64,000 nt of DNA from Clavelina lepadiformis (lineage: Eukaryota > Chordata > Ascidiacea > Aplousobranchia > Clavelinidae), in NCBI RefSeq assembly GCF_947623445.1, contig NC_135244.1, positions 310,001-374,000 of the forward strand, given 5' to 3'. Under the pieces are notes generated by a model that worked only from the letters and a program-made list of their open reading frames with translations, was not told where the DNA came from and ran no database searches. How positions within the stretch are numbered: position 1 is the first letter of the stretch; the number at the start of each line of letters is the position of its first letter. Positions 23,601 to 36,127 of the stretch are shown here, piece after piece. The translations under genes were made by a program, and so were the position numbers.

Positions 23601-26167
23601 ATTCTAGTGCATAGTGGTTGGTTTATTTTGTAAGGTTGACGTGAACGCTTTGGAAATTTAGTCGAAGGCTGCCACACGCCCGTCCCGTTAAACAGCTCGT
23701 CCCGGCTTCCTGCTCAGTTAACCTAAATTTTTTGGTTTTATTTGTTCTGTAGCCAACTTGCCGAACAGCGATGCGTGATCTTGGTTGTTATTTATTTGTT
23801 TGTGTTCGATATAAATTCGATTATTATTTCTTGGTGTCTTTACCACAAGTATCCAAAATAGAATCTTAGTAGATGACTGCTCACTTTGAGTAAGATATGA
23901 ACCACATTTATCTGGAACACTTCTATTTGGACGCGCCTCGGTGTCAGACTTGGACAACCAAATAATTCCCATAGTTGTCTAGTTCAACGAATTAAAACAA
24001 AATGTCGGTAATTTTAATTCTAATTTAATTTTTGATTTTGCTAAAAATGTTAGTTTGTCCAACGGAAGTTTTTCGTGAGTGAAATAAGAAACTCCTTCGT
24101 GTAACAAAATAATAAAAATCAAAGTGCTATAGATCTCCGCCAAAAATACCACACAGCCCGTGCCGCACAAAGAAACTGATGTTTTTGCCGTTGCATGTGT
24201 GCCGTACATATCATATGACGTTTTCCATTGATGTATAGTTTCGTCACAATGCCTATTCACTTGCACGCAGTCAATCACATAACAACAACAGAATCTATTT
24301 TATATATGTGGTCAATCTAATTCTAGCTCGAATTCTAGTTTATGCAAATTCCTCAATTCTTATTCCAATCTAATCGCAAAAAGCTATAAAAACGACTAAT
24401 TGTCCAAGTCTAGTTGGTGTCCTGCTTAATAGGCACACTCACATCCCCTTAGTGACGTAACAATATTTTCGTTGTCTTAGCATATTATTGCAGAAGACAA
24501 AGGGAATGAATTGGTTCTGTGAGTGGTATTCAGTGGCTGAATAATATGATATCGTAACTTTTGCGAATGCATGTACACTGGCAAATAAAACACAGTATAC
24601 AGGTCAAAGGTGCTGGCCTACCTCTGTCTGGAAGTTTTATAGCCTACCTGTGTACAGAGCTTTCTGAATTTATTACGTCATAAAGAAGGTCAGTATTTGG
24701 TACGACACCGGTTTGACACCTCATAGAGCACCATAATGCGGGTGCCGTATATTCATATTTCCAGCAAAAATAATGCGTCTGTGTAAACGGAAAAAGGTAG
24801 CAGTCTTAAGTTAATTTGTTTTGTAAAGAGTTTCAGTGTAAAAATAGCGAAAATATGTAGAAAAGTTTGGTAAAAATTCCATTTTATTTAGCTCTGATTT
24901 TAAATTGAATTATTTTAAACGGTGTTTTCATTTTCGTTTTTATTATTTGTTGTCGTCAATTTGGTTTCAACATGTTTTGACAAAACTTAGAATGACAATT
25001 AAAAAAATTTCAGAAAGACACAAAGAAAATGACAGAAGGTCGCCACTGACTCAGTGCCAGCCTAAAAAAGCCGGTTATTATCGCCCCCACGTCCACTTGC
25101 TTCTTGTGAACTGACCTAAACTATGTCGGTTGGTTGATGGAGATGAGCGATATATTTCATGTCATTTGCAATACATGTATTTTCCTGTATTATGTTTCCA
25201 CTTTCCAGGATATGTTGTCAACAACTAACTAAGCCATGTCCAATATTTTCAGCGTTTACGGTCGAGTCATTCGACGCAAAGAAAGAAAACTGTCGCTGGT
25301 TTATCGCAATTTTCTGTCTTACCCAACAATGAAAATGATTTTCATTATGTGCGCATACATAGTCTGATTTAGCGTTCCATTTTTAGTTGCCTCTGACAAT
25401 AACAACAATCTAGTATTTGAGCTCCTGTCTGGTGATGTTGTTCAAGTCTTTAGTAGAATTGGAAAATATTTCGACGTCAACAGCATGAACATTTAAAATT
25501 TAAATGGACAAATCGTGTCGAGTTGAATGCAAACAGGCTACACTGGCATCATTCCACAAAGCCAGAGCAACTTAAGCTTTAACTTAATAACCATGAACTA
25601 TGGTCGCGCCTCAAGACCATTTCAAGTAAGTTATCAATTGGTCACAAGTTGAACAGACAACGCTTTACTTTTAACTTCTTTTCAAACGTAGAAGTTTCAG
25701 GTTCCATCGATTTGGACGCCGTCTGCTGTGCTCTGTCTACGCGGTATACTCACAATAACCTGCTGGAGTAATTTGTGTGTGACGGCATAAACGGCAGAAG
25801 TCCGCTTCACGCTTCAGTAGTCTCAAGAGACTGATTTTCAGTTTGTGTCGTCGCTATATTTATTTCGTCATAATTAACACCTGCCCGTTGTTTTTGCGCG
25901 GATTGAAAAGAAAATTTTATTAATTTCACAAAAACTTCACAAAAGAAGAAAAATTGTCGATGAACTCAGCAGCCGCGAGCGAAATTTTTTAAAGATTTTT
26001 TCAAAAGCGAATAATAATTAAATGATTGCAGTTGCCGTATTATGTCGTCACAAAAAAGCCAACAAGGACGTTTTCGCAATAAAAACTTCTCAAAAGGAAA
26101 ATATTTTCTAAAAATTATTTACAAACAACGTGGGATCGTGACGTCACGATCGAGTCATTAAAATCTT
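23601..26167. other. Intergenic stretch without a recognised gene
   Basis: AT-rich sequence between the sulfotransferase array and the 3' end of the MARVEL gene. Open frames up to 99 codons exist (for example 23979-24278 on the minus strand) but none shows a known motif or splice context. The 3' UTR of the MARVEL gene must occupy the right edge. Confidence 0.5.
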
Positions 26168-28688
26168 TTATGACCTCATCTGCTGGGTGTCGGCGAGATA
26201 CTTCTCCATGACCTGGTTGTCGAACTGAGCGACTTCGTCATCCCATCTCGACTTCTCAGGGAAGTGGATGCTGACTGGTTGCTCCGGGATCATTCTCCTC
26301 CTCCCAGCCTCAATCGGTTTCCCCTCCCTGGGAGCAAATCCGCGCATCCCGCGATCTTTCGCGACCAGCTCATCGCTCTCCATCATCTGCCGGATGTAGT
26401 CCTCCTGGGATCCGTTGAATTGTCTCCTCATCCGCTCCCCGTGGTGTCTTCCTCCGTGATGGTGATGTGCTCCATGCCGGTGGTGCCGATGCCGCTTCCC
26501 GTGGTGATGATGGCTCCTCCTGTGTCCGGTGCGTTGGTGATGTTGGTTCCTCACCATCTCGTCCTGCATCGAGTGATGCGGCATCGTGAATCCTCCGCGT
26601 CCGTTCCTAGAGATGGAGGGATAGTTCACTGACTCCTCATCCGAAGTGTTCAGGAGCGGAAATTCCTTTTGGTTCATGACCGGAAGTGTCGCGACGCGTT
26701 TCATCGGAGGCATCGCGATCTCGCTTTCGTCGTCTATGACGTCATTAGGGGCAACTTCGTTTCCGAGAGCGGCGCGGAGCCAATCCGGCATCGACTTCCC
26801 TCTCCCGCTGGTCCTGTGGAGGTCGTCCTCCTCAAATGGCGACCCGTCGTTGTTGAACCCCATCTTAGAGAACGAACTCGTCGATAACTCGCGGGGGTAT
26901 CCGTATCCAGTTCTACGTCATAATCAACCACCTTAGTTACGTCATGGCTGACTCGAAAGATATTTGCATTATGACGAATTTCAAAAATTTGTGAAGAAAT
27001 GTCGATTGAACGCGATGACACCGACCTCCTATTGACGCTGTTGCTTCTTCTCAGATCATCATGATGCTGTCCTCCGTAAGAGCGATGGCTCATGTGAGCT
27101 AGAGGTTGCTTCTGGAGGACGTTGTGCAGATCGTAGATTGGTTCCGCGTCGTAAGCGCTCGCTGTTCGACGCATCTTCGGGGGAATCACCTTTTTCCTGC
27201 CCCTGCTCGGGGTCATATCTCCGTCACTGTACGCCGAGTCTTTCTCCGACGCACTGAATCAACATTGTGACGTCACACACAAGTTTAGTGATATGAGACT
27301 TATCTTGGTAGATATGAGATGGTACCTGTGTCTTCTCCTGTGTGGATTGAATCCTTCATCGCTGGCCGCTGTGTGGTTCTCGTAGATCTGGTCGCTGGTC
27401 ATGTTCATCGGCAAAGAATGATTTTGTCTTCCCAAGCTTAAAGACGCTCGTCGACTGCAATTATTGCGTCATAATCTGACTTGTTCAATTACCAATTACT
27501 ATTTCAATAACCTGGTCACAATCCTTGACATTTAAATGATATTGTCTGACGTCATAAAAGATCCGCACCTCCGCAGTTGGGAAGGAATCCGCTCCATGTC
27601 GATCCGGCAATCTTCCGCTTCCCTCTCAAACCCCGGAGTCATTGTTCTTTTCTCGACGTCATCGCCGACGTCACTTCCTGGTGGAGCGGCGGGTTTTTCA
27701 TCCTCACTTTTGCCCTTCCTTCGAAGCTTCCACGTGACCCAGATGTAATAAATGAAAGTGACGACCGCGCCGAACCCGAACACCTGCGCAGCGAAGCGAC
27801 CTTGACGTCAAAGTAGTCACACATATAATACAGTATTTATGACGTCATCATATAACACGCTTCGCTGAGTAACGTCATAATGTAAAAGTCTAACCGCGGA
27901 AGCTTGGAGGGCGGCGTTGGCTCCCGCCTTGTTGGCGGCCAGGCAGCATCCGATGAAAATGAGGAACCCGAAGCTCACGAAATAAATCAACTCCTGCGAA
28001 GAAGCGAGACTGAGTTAGCGATTGTTTCGTCATAATTGGTAACAGTTATGGAACAATAGAAAACTCACCACAAGTATCCAAGAAAATCCTGGAAAACAAC
28101 AATAGAATATGATGACGTCATAATAACATCAAGTCAACATTATGTTTATTGCGTAATATAGCGAACTTACCACAGAAGGTCTCCCCGCGTAGTCCGGCGA
28201 GGATGGTGAAAAAGAGGTAACCGCTGATGAGAGCTCCGAAGATGAGGAAGAGACAGAAGAAGGTGTAGGTTCCCTGGTCCGTCCACTCCCCCGCTTTTAT
28301 GATCAAACAAATAAAGGAAACAACGAGCAGCAACTAGACAAATGAAGATTGTTACGTCACAATATTTGGAGATCACAATAGTAATTTAAACAACTGTGGC
28401 AACCACTCAGCTTTCAAAATGCACATTATAACGTCACAGAATCAGACTTACAACTTGGCATAATCTGATAAACCCGGGGAGGGTGCGCGGGTAGGTCGTG
28501 TCGAGTTCAAACGAACCGAGCTTCATCTTCTTTGGTTCGGGATCTTCCTCGGGCGGAAGTTCGGGTCCGGCTCCGGGCCCGGACCCGGGGTCGGGTCCGA
28601 AATATTCCTCCGTTTCAGCGATCTGCTTTGAAAGCTTCGGGGCCGATTCAAGTCCCGGATTATCCGGGTTCATAGAAAGCACTCCCAT
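26168..28688 (-). CDS. MARVEL-domain four-pass membrane protein with long His-rich tail
   Basis: Eight exons (28452-28688, 28171-28333, 28069-28088, 27895-27993, 27569-27783, 27326-27454, 27026-27253, 26168-26912) join in phase into 611 residues. The first 75 or so are acidic and Pro/Gly-rich (PDPGSGPGAGPELPPEEDPE). Four hydrophobic helices follow: LLLVVSFICLII, FFCLFLIFGALISGYLFF, ELIYFVSFGFLIFIG and FGFGAVVTFIYYIWVTW. The spacing and short loops are those of the MARVEL fold (MAL, CMTM, plasmolipin relatives), which sorts or organises membranes. The rest, over 350 residues, is a predicted cytoplasmic tail, basic and Ser/Arg-rich, with a His cluster (RSHHHHGKRHRHHRHG) and ending DTQQMRS. Ordinary MAL/CMTM proteins are only about 150-220 residues, so the tail is unusual. 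The third exon is only 20 bases. Orthology to a named vertebrate gene is unclear. Confidence 0.82.
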
Positions 28689-30495
28689 TGTGGGGGGAGG
28701 AGTTGATGTCAGGGAGGGAGGTCAGTGGATCATTTCAAAGATTTATCACAAATCTTAAGATTTTCAGTTGATTGACAGCTCTCACCTTGACCTGCAACAA
28801 ACCGATGCGAGAGTTCTTTGAATATTCTATCACCTGTTTGCTCATAATCGAGTCATAAATCTGTGAACTTGAACTTGGAGACACTAGGAAGTGGCAAAAG
28901 CTGAGACTGCCTTAGATTAAATTCGTTAAATGCTTAAAACTATGGAAACAATTTCTTTCAGAATATTTTGTTGGACAACTTCTTAAGCGCTCCACATTGC
29001 GACAAACTTTTATTAAAACGTCTTTTAATCGCGATCTTTGGAAATATCGTTAATAAAATCGCATAATATTTCGTTTGTTACAAGTTTCTTTTATTTCGTG
29101 ATCGCGCTTATTGTCAAGTGAAATACGAGCACCGGTCAAACTTGTTTAGCGTTCGTCCGCCCCGGGCCATCCGAGAACACGTCTGTTATGACGTAAAAAT
29201 GACTGAGACACGGTTGACGTCTTCACTTTTCTCCTGGAGGCAATTTTTCCACAACGACCATAATAATCCAAAGACGAGGCTTAACCTGACGCAATAATAG
29301 ACTGACGTCACAATATAAGGGTTTACAACAAATTAATTGCCTAATTAGACAAACAAATTACGTCACAGCACCCAAATAGAAAGGTAACGTCTGTAATATG
29401 TAAGATAATTGTATATTTGTTGCGCTTATTAACCAATGATCGACTTTTTTGTAAGTTTTCCAACGACAATTTCTTTCGTTTTAAAGATAAACATTTATCA
29501 AACCAAACTAATTACTTCATGAAATTTCATTGCAAATTGTAGGTTAATAAAAGATTAAAATAAATCACTTTTCTATTTGTTTCAAATTTGATATTTTTGC
29601 TCAACTGATGAAAGTTCGTACATTACCGCTAAATTTTAAAATTTATTTCACAAGTTTTTTAAGAACTTGTTTCACAAAATGTTAATATTTCATGTCCTCC
29701 TCATTCCCGCTTTGATTGACTTCAAAGATTTATATTTGCTTACACTCAGCATTCACCGATTGTTACGATGTGTTATGTAATAATTAACTTCCGCGTCGCT
29801 TTTGTGCAGAAGTTAGTTCCGTGCTGTTCAGTGACATAGCTGTGTCGTAACAAAGAGATTGCCCCAGATATGGGTTCAAACAGCAAGGCGAGCTCTTCCG
29901 CGGTGTTTCCTGAACTCTGCCATAAAACTCAGGAGAAATTTTGACAAAGTTTAGCTCAATAGTTTGTTGCTGTGTTCAGGGCTTCAGGCTTCATGTTGTA
30001 CAATGACGTCATCTTTTAGCACAACGCCGCGAAACTTCGTCAGTATATTCATGACATCATTTTGAGGATTTATATGAAACGATGTTTTGAATTTCACTGA
30101 AAAAAAAACAAAAAATTTTTTTGCGTAAACCAAAAAGTTTTTTGTCTTTTTTTCTCCAGGCAAACATTTCGCAAAAACAGTTGATTATTTTCAGCATAAC
30201 TTGTACATTTTCAAGGAAATAAGATAAATTAGATAGATCGCAGAACTGTAGAAACAGTTTTTCAGTTTGGTGAGATTTATGAGGTGTTGTTGTTGGTTGG
30301 TGTCGCCGCATTCTTGTGTTACAAAATATACAAACACGTTATGAGAAACTTTTACCAACTTCTGAATAATTAATTTCAATTAAACCAAACTTTTCAACAA
30401 TTTGATCAAAAATCTTTGTTTAACTAATCCTTGTACAGTTTCATCAAACCCTGCACCTTTACAGTGTTGTTGACATTTTGATAAAATCTCAGATC
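28689..30495. other. Divergent upstream region of the MARVEL and first MRH-like genes
   Basis: No coding segment was recognised. The two flanking genes are transcribed away from each other, so both promoters should lie here. The region is AT-rich, with several TGACGTCA-type words near 29200-29310. Confidence 0.5.
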
Positions 30496-31862
30496 ATGGG
30501 TTTGAGTTTGCTGCTGGTGGTCGCTCTCTCGTGCTGCGCAGTCGGTGGCCAGCGCTGTGTAAAGATCGACAACTGCAAGTGAGTTAAATATTTACCGACT
30601 TGTCAACAAACAGCGCTGGGACAACTCCAGGCTTGTAGCTGGTCACGAGATGCAAATAAACATTTGCTGAATACTTGTTAATTATTCATCGCGACCAACA
30701 AGCAACATATCGGCTTCATCGCTTCTGTTTGAAATTGTTTGATGGAGTAAACTCCTCCCGTATATTCCGCAGATGCGAGATGTCCGATAACTCCGGGATC
30801 ATCAATCTGAAGAGTCTGGCATCCAGCACAGGACAGCCTAGATGGGAGATACCGGATGGGGTTGGTTGGATTTATCGATACAACCCTTGCGTTGGATTCA
30901 ACTCTGTCCAATTCTCAGACCTGGCCGTGAGTTAGTTTTCTATTTTAATGAAAGCGATGTCTTTCAAGTTCAAGTGTAACGTCATCAAGTACGTCAAGTT
31001 CAAGTTTAACGTCATCCTGTTGAAAGGTTCATCAAATAAGCGAGACCGACCCGACCCAGGAGTACAACCTTGGAATCCAATCCTCTGAAGATTTTGTTTT
31101 CTCCTTCACGGAGGGCACCTCTGTTATGTACTCGGATGACCCTGACTATCCTGTTAGGTAATGACGTCATCAAATATGTAACTGATGAAGCTGTCTGTAA
31201 ATGACGTCATCAAATTTTGACAGGAAATCAAAAGTGGTATTGGAATGTGTTTCTGAACTTGACTTTGAACACGAGCTTCAATTTATAGGTGAACTCATCG
31301 TCACTGAATACGTAAGTTGACGTCATTCATTATAACGAAACAGTGACGTCATTAAGTGTTTAAATTATTCTTGGATGACGTTTTATAGGATTTTATCCTC
31401 CGAGGTCCTTGCGCGTGCCCCGGTCTGTGTGATGACTTCGGCGTCTTACGTAAGTATATCGCATCACACCAGCGTAAAATAAGGATAAACTGCATGACAT
31501 GTACGACGTGGGTATTACGTCAATAATAATATTGCGTCATTCATGATTCTTTGCATGAAACAGAACCAACGACGACAACATCTGCTGCGACCACCACGAC
31601 CAAGAGTGACGTCGACACCACAACGACCAGCACAGACGGTGGCAACCCTAATCCGGTTCAAACCGGTCTCAACTGGAATCAGGTCGGGGCCGACATTGTA
31701 AGTCTCATATTCCATGACCTCATACTTGTTGTCGTCATCGGTTGCGTCATCGCCATTGCAAAGTTTCTTCTCGGCTACACGTGCTACTGTTCCCAGCCTA
31801 CAGCACAGTACAAGGGACAGACGGACACTTACGACAAAGGGATCACCGTTTCCCAGGCCTGA
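30496..31862 (+). CDS. Type I membrane protein with MRH-like ectodomain, paralog 1
   Basis: Six exons (30496-30578, 30773-30926, 31027-31157, 31224-31311, 31389-31449, 31564-31862) give 271 residues. A signal peptide (MGLSLLLVVALSCCAVGGQ) precedes a Cys-containing ectodomain with CEMSDNSGIINLKSLAS, YRYNPCVGF, YNLGIQSS, KVVLECVSE and PCACPGLC. This layout (C, then G-x-I-x-L-x-x-L, then Y-N-P-C, then strands ending in further Cys) recalls the mannose-6-phosphate-receptor homology fold. Next come a Thr-rich stalk, one transmembrane helix (ILVVVIGCVIAIAKFLLG) and a short tail with CYC, YKG and YDKG. The family assignment is by pattern only; binding of sugar or transport in the secretory pathway is inference. 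A tandem paralog follows with identical lengths for exons 2, 3 and 5. Confidence 0.78.
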
Positions 31863-32519
31863 CCTATCACTGTGCTGTCTAATTACGATGATTTGTTATT
31901 TCTCCGATTCTTTGTGAATATTCTCGCCCGTGAAATGATTTGTTTGCGTTCGACGTCATAAAATACGAAGTAAAACTCTCGGTGTGGATGAAAGGGATCT
32001 TACACGAGTGTCCTCCATCGTTGCAAATGCTATGGAGATTATGGCTCTGGCCCTTTGTAAGCAAACAATGTGACGTTTTATTAAAGGTTTTCGAGGCTTT
32101 ATGAGGTCATAGAGTTAGGATAATGACGCCACAATGGAATGTATGCATATGCATGGTTGGTCGTAAAATGAAGGCAGAGTTAGAGCACAGAGAGCAGAAG
32201 AACAGCAAAGCAAAGCAGATGGAGTGAGATCTAAGTAGGTCGTCCACTGCCCCGTCATAAGCTGGAATGGGTGATCGTTAGAACAGCGTTTCCCAAACTG
32301 GGGTCCGTAAAGTAGTTTAAGAGGGTCCGCAATGAGAATTAGTCTTTAAAGCTTTATAGCCGTTTCAGAGGGTACAGCGTTTCCCAAACTAAGTTAATGA
32401 GCTCGTTAGAAGATTAAGCATAACTCAGTCGAACATACAATTGAAAAGATGTTGCTAATATTTTATGAGATTTCTATTTAATTTCAAAATAAACCAGATT
32501 GCGCAGAAAAACAGAAACT
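31863..32519. other. Spacer between the two MRH-like paralogs
   Basis: This holds the 3' UTR of paralog 1, a purine-rich run near 32170-32230 and a hAT-like remnant (32284-32391). No gene was seen. Confidence 0.5.
32284..32391. repeat. hAT-like MITE remnant
   Basis: CAGCGTTTCCCAAACT occurs twice in direct orientation, at 32284 and 32375. The first is followed by GGGGTCCG. CAG-x-x-x-T-x-CCAAACT is a common hAT terminal-repeat pattern. No inverted partner or 8-base duplication was found, so this may be fused or truncated copies. Confidence 0.4.
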
Positions 32520-33607
32520 ATGAAATATTTTCTGACCTTGCTTTTAAATTTTTCGGTCAAAGTTTTCGCTCAAAATTGCTTCAGGACGGAACCATGCAAG
32601 TAAGTTGATCACGTCACTGTTATCTATACCAATGGCGTAACGATTACGTCATAACAATAAATTGATTGTGACTAGATGCTTTATGGAAGACAATTCCGGT
32701 TATATCAACTTAAAAAGTCTAGCGTCGTCTAGTGGCGGCCCACGATGGACGCTAGATGGCGGTGATGGGTACTTCTACCAATACAATCCCTGTGTTGGGT
32801 TCGAGAACGAAAAGTTCACTGATTTAGCGGTGAGAGTCTCGAGTAAGGGAAAGGTTTTTATGACGAAACAATAGCATTTGTGATACTTTTAAGGTTCTGC
32901 AAGTCCACGAAAACAATTCCAATTTGGAATACAACTTGGGGATTCAATCAACCGAAACCTTTGTGACGTCACTATCGAAAGGACTTTCGATCACTTACGC
33001 TAGCTCAGCGAGCGCTGCGAAAAGGTGAGGTCATAAAATGCTTTGAGAGCTCAAGCTCATGCGGTTTATTATCCTCATCCATTACACAGGAAGTCCGAGG
33101 TCATCCTTGAATGCATTCCTGGATCACGTGATCATGAACTTCAATTCGTCGGTGAACTAATCGTCACAGAATATGTAATTATGACGTTTTCAAATATAAA
33201 CCAAGCACAATTGTGTGTTCCGAGCTTCCTTTTTATTTGCCAGGAATTTATTTTGAAAAGTCCGTGCGCGTGCCCAGGTCTCTGTGACGACACAGGCCTG
33301 ATTGGTGAGTCACAATGAGCTTGTTACATCATTTCGCAACTATAATTGTTATATTTTAGTCGCAGATGCATCGACATCACCACAAACCTCAACAACGCCG
33401 CCATCTGGTGATGAGACTTTGCAACCAGATCCGGTTGGTAGCGGTTTAAACTGGAATCAAGTGGGCAGTGACCTGGTTGGCCTGATTTTCCATGACTTCA
33501 TATTGGTGGCCATTATTGCGTCGACTATTGTTATTGTGCAATATATTATGGGATACCGTTGCCATTGTTACAAGATCGGCCAATCAATGAAGTTCACAGA
33601 TGCATGA
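32520..33607 (+). CDS. Type I membrane protein with MRH-like ectodomain, paralog 2
   Basis: Six exons (32520-32599, 32676-32829, 32894-33024, 33090-33174, 33244-33304, 33360-33607) give 252 residues. A signal peptide (MKYFLTLLLNFSVKVFA) is followed by CFMEDNSGYINLKSLASS, YQYNPCVGF, YNLGIQSTETF, KSEVILECI, HELQFVGELIVTEY and SPCACPGLC. Then come a Thr/Pro stalk, the shared sequence GLNWNQVGSDLVGLIFHD, one transmembrane helix and a short tail with CHCY. Exon phases are identical to paralog 1, so this is a tandem duplicate. The stalk and cytoplasmic tail have diverged most, suggesting different sorting or partners. AATAAA at 33663-33668 is the likely polyadenylation signal. Ligand unknown. Confidence 0.78.
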
Positions 33608-34632
33608 TGGGAAGTTTGCTTGAGATCGGAATTCATCGATTTGACTTAGTTTGAAAAAATGAAATAAAAGCTTAATTTTTTCTGATCGAGAACGTAATAA
33701 AAGTTTTCCTTACAAAACTCATTGTTTTAATCAACCGATAACAAACAAAACTTTTGTCGCTTCTTCCAAATTCTTTAATTGCCGAGAATCCGGATTCTGC
33801 CGCTGCAACTCGCAATCGCGTCCGGGTCGCCATCAAGAGGTCGCCTGATTGGTCATTTGACGATTTCGTCAAAAATCGCATCCATCGCGATTTGTTTGAT
33901 CAGCCGCTTTCGCATAGAACTATAGATGCAGAGGGCTTTAAAGTGAAGTTGAAGTGTTAGCGTCATAATCCATAATATGACGCAACAGTGGGTGGGTCAA
34001 CGTAGAAAATTGAAAGTTTTAGTAAAAATGTTTGTTTGTTTGAAAACAATCTCAGAACCACTTGTGCACGTGATCGCAAACAGGGTCAAGAATTCAAAGA
34101 GGTTCCTCCGCTGGTTATCGCTGGAATTATTTCTCTTTGTCTCCTGCGCGATGAGATTATTCCAGGGAGGAATATTTGCATGATTTTTTGGTCACGTGAC
34201 AAATTTTTGCTGGCAATGATTTTATGACGTAATAGTTCTGTTTTCATCTGACGTAATTAGCCTATGTTGAGTATTTCATCATTTCATCTATTTCATTCTA
34301 TTTCTCTATTTAAATATTTCATCTGGGAACTTCCCGACGCGCTTTATTGTTTCCGCAATTCGCAAACAATTTGAAGTTGTTAACAGTTGTGACGACATAA
34401 TCATCGTTCCCTCACTCATCCCATGAAAGCTAAATTTGAATCGCGAGAAAGTTGAAAGCGGTCGACAGCTGTGACGTTGGCACACTTCATGCCCATATTT
34501 GGAAAATCGATCGATGGTTGGCAGAAAGAACAATGGAGATATCCGGTTTCAACACAGCTTATAAAGATCGACGCCGCGATTTCCTCCTCATTTGTCTTCT
34601 CAGCGTAATCGTGATCAGTAGAATATTCCAGA
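33608..34632. other. Intergenic stretch
   Basis: No gene was recognised between the second MRH-like gene and the secreted Pro-Cys protein. The right edge should contain the promoter of the latter. Confidence 0.5.
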
Positions 34633-36127
34633 ATGCGTCTCCTCATCTTCACCGTTTTCATTGGAATCGCGTCATCCGCTTCCATTAGTCTGCCATCTGG
34701 TGGTGAGTTATTTGATTTCTTTCATCAAAACTTGTAACTTTTTGAAAAGACATTTATTTCTCTGTTTATTCTGGTTTTATTTTGTAAAAATAAGTTTATG
34801 TTAAATTGTAAACTTTTATTAAACTTCCATCTTATTGTGGTTAATTTTGAGTTTTAGTTCGCAGTAAATTTTTTCATAATTATGTGAATTATTTTGTTTA
34901 ATTTCTGTCAAAAATTATTTCTTTGAATTTAATTTCAAATATTTCTTCAATTTAATTAAATTTTGTCTCCCCAACTTCTCAGTTAAATAAAACATTTTCT
35001 CGTTTTTAGGAGCCAAAGCGCACGCTTATGCCAGCGCCGGTACCGGTTCCTCCTATGATTCCGCATCCGTTCCCTGCTCCTTATCCGGAAGAGCCAAAGC
35101 ATCCGCCTACGCCAGTGCCCACGCTTCAACGTCATCATCATCGTCATCAACACTTTCGGTTCCATGCGTAGGCGACATCAAAGTTCCTTGCGTAACCACT
35201 GACTTCAAGGTTCCTTGCGTGGGCACTACTTCCACGACGACACCTTGCGTATCCGCCAGCGCTGCCTCCGTTTCCGCAAGTGTTCCTTGCGCCGCCCAGA
35301 CCACTCAGCAATCGAGCAACCCTTGCGTTGTTAGCGGCGATCAAGTCCAAACTTTGACGACCGCAAATGGGCGCCAAGTGAGTTCCGATGATCCAGACAT
35401 CGAATGGAACCGAATATCGGCCGAAGAAGCAAAGGAAAAAATGAAGAAGGGAAACACTTTCATTCGCGTCTGGAAGGAAGGGGAAACCCCTCCACCGATG
35501 CCAACCTACCAGCCATGCGCCACATTGTTGAAAACCATCGAGCCATGTGCGCCACCAACCAACGTCGTCTTCAGACCAGCCACGCCATGTGTACCGGCGC
35601 CACAGACGAAAGTTGTTCGTCGGCCATGTTTCAGAAGAAGGGCTTACGCATGCGCAGGAGCCAGCTACTCAGGTGGCGTCCGTAGTTCAGGTAAGATGAC
35701 GTCGTCCTGTGATTCATTACGTCAGTTGTTCACCACAATTTCTTTTCTGCTTAATTTAATTTGTTTCAATCTCACTGAGTTTATTTATGACCAGCCACGC
35801 CATGCCAGACTACTGGCACCAAGGCCCCTTGCTTCTGCACTGGCTGCCAGAAATTTCAAGTCAACATGCCTTGTGGGGGGGCCGCAGCCAGTGCCACTGC
35901 CAACGTTGGAAGCATCAAGCTGCCGTGTGACGTTTCCGGACTGATCAAGACCGGCGCCACTAGCGGGGCGTTCGCAGCCGCCAGTGCGTCAGTAAATGGG
36001 CAGAGCACGGAGGTGACGGTAAGTGCCAGAGCCGAGTTGTTGACCCTGATAAGAGTCGATGCTGGTTTGGTGACCCCGACACTTTGAACGACTTCAACTA
36101 ATTTCAAATATTTTTTTACAGAACTAA
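34633..36127 (+). CDS. Secreted Pro-Cys repeat protein, unknown function
   Basis: Four exons (34633-34702, 35010-35690, 35795-36018, 36122-36127) give 326 residues. A signal peptide (MRLLIFTVFIGIASSASI) precedes an Ala/Ser/Tyr-rich run (AHAYASAGTG, then AKASAYASAHAS). More than a dozen Pro-Cys dipeptides follow at irregular spacing, such as VPCVGDIKVPCVTT, VPCVGTTSTTTPCV, NPCVV, QPCATL, EPCAPP and TPCVPAP. A basic knot RRPCFRRRAYACAG comes next, and an Ala-rich end with PCFCTGCQ and MPCGGAAAS closes the chain. There is no membrane helix. The composition suggests an extracellular structural, mucus or tunic-matrix protein, but no family is recognised. If the last intron is kept, translation would run on to a stop at 36085-36087. 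AATAAA at 36181 would end the transcript. Confidence 0.72.

Noticed and set aside
23979-24278. 99-codon open frame on the minus strand
   Set aside because: No recognisable motif, no splice context and no start context; chance in AT-rich DNA is likely.
26264-26936. Plus-strand frames opposite the MARVEL tail
   Set aside because: The minus-strand frame is continuous with seven in-phase exons, so these are shadows.
35107-35377. Minus-strand frames within the Pro-Cys protein exon
   Set aside because: They are antisense shadows produced by the repetitive codon pattern of the real exon.
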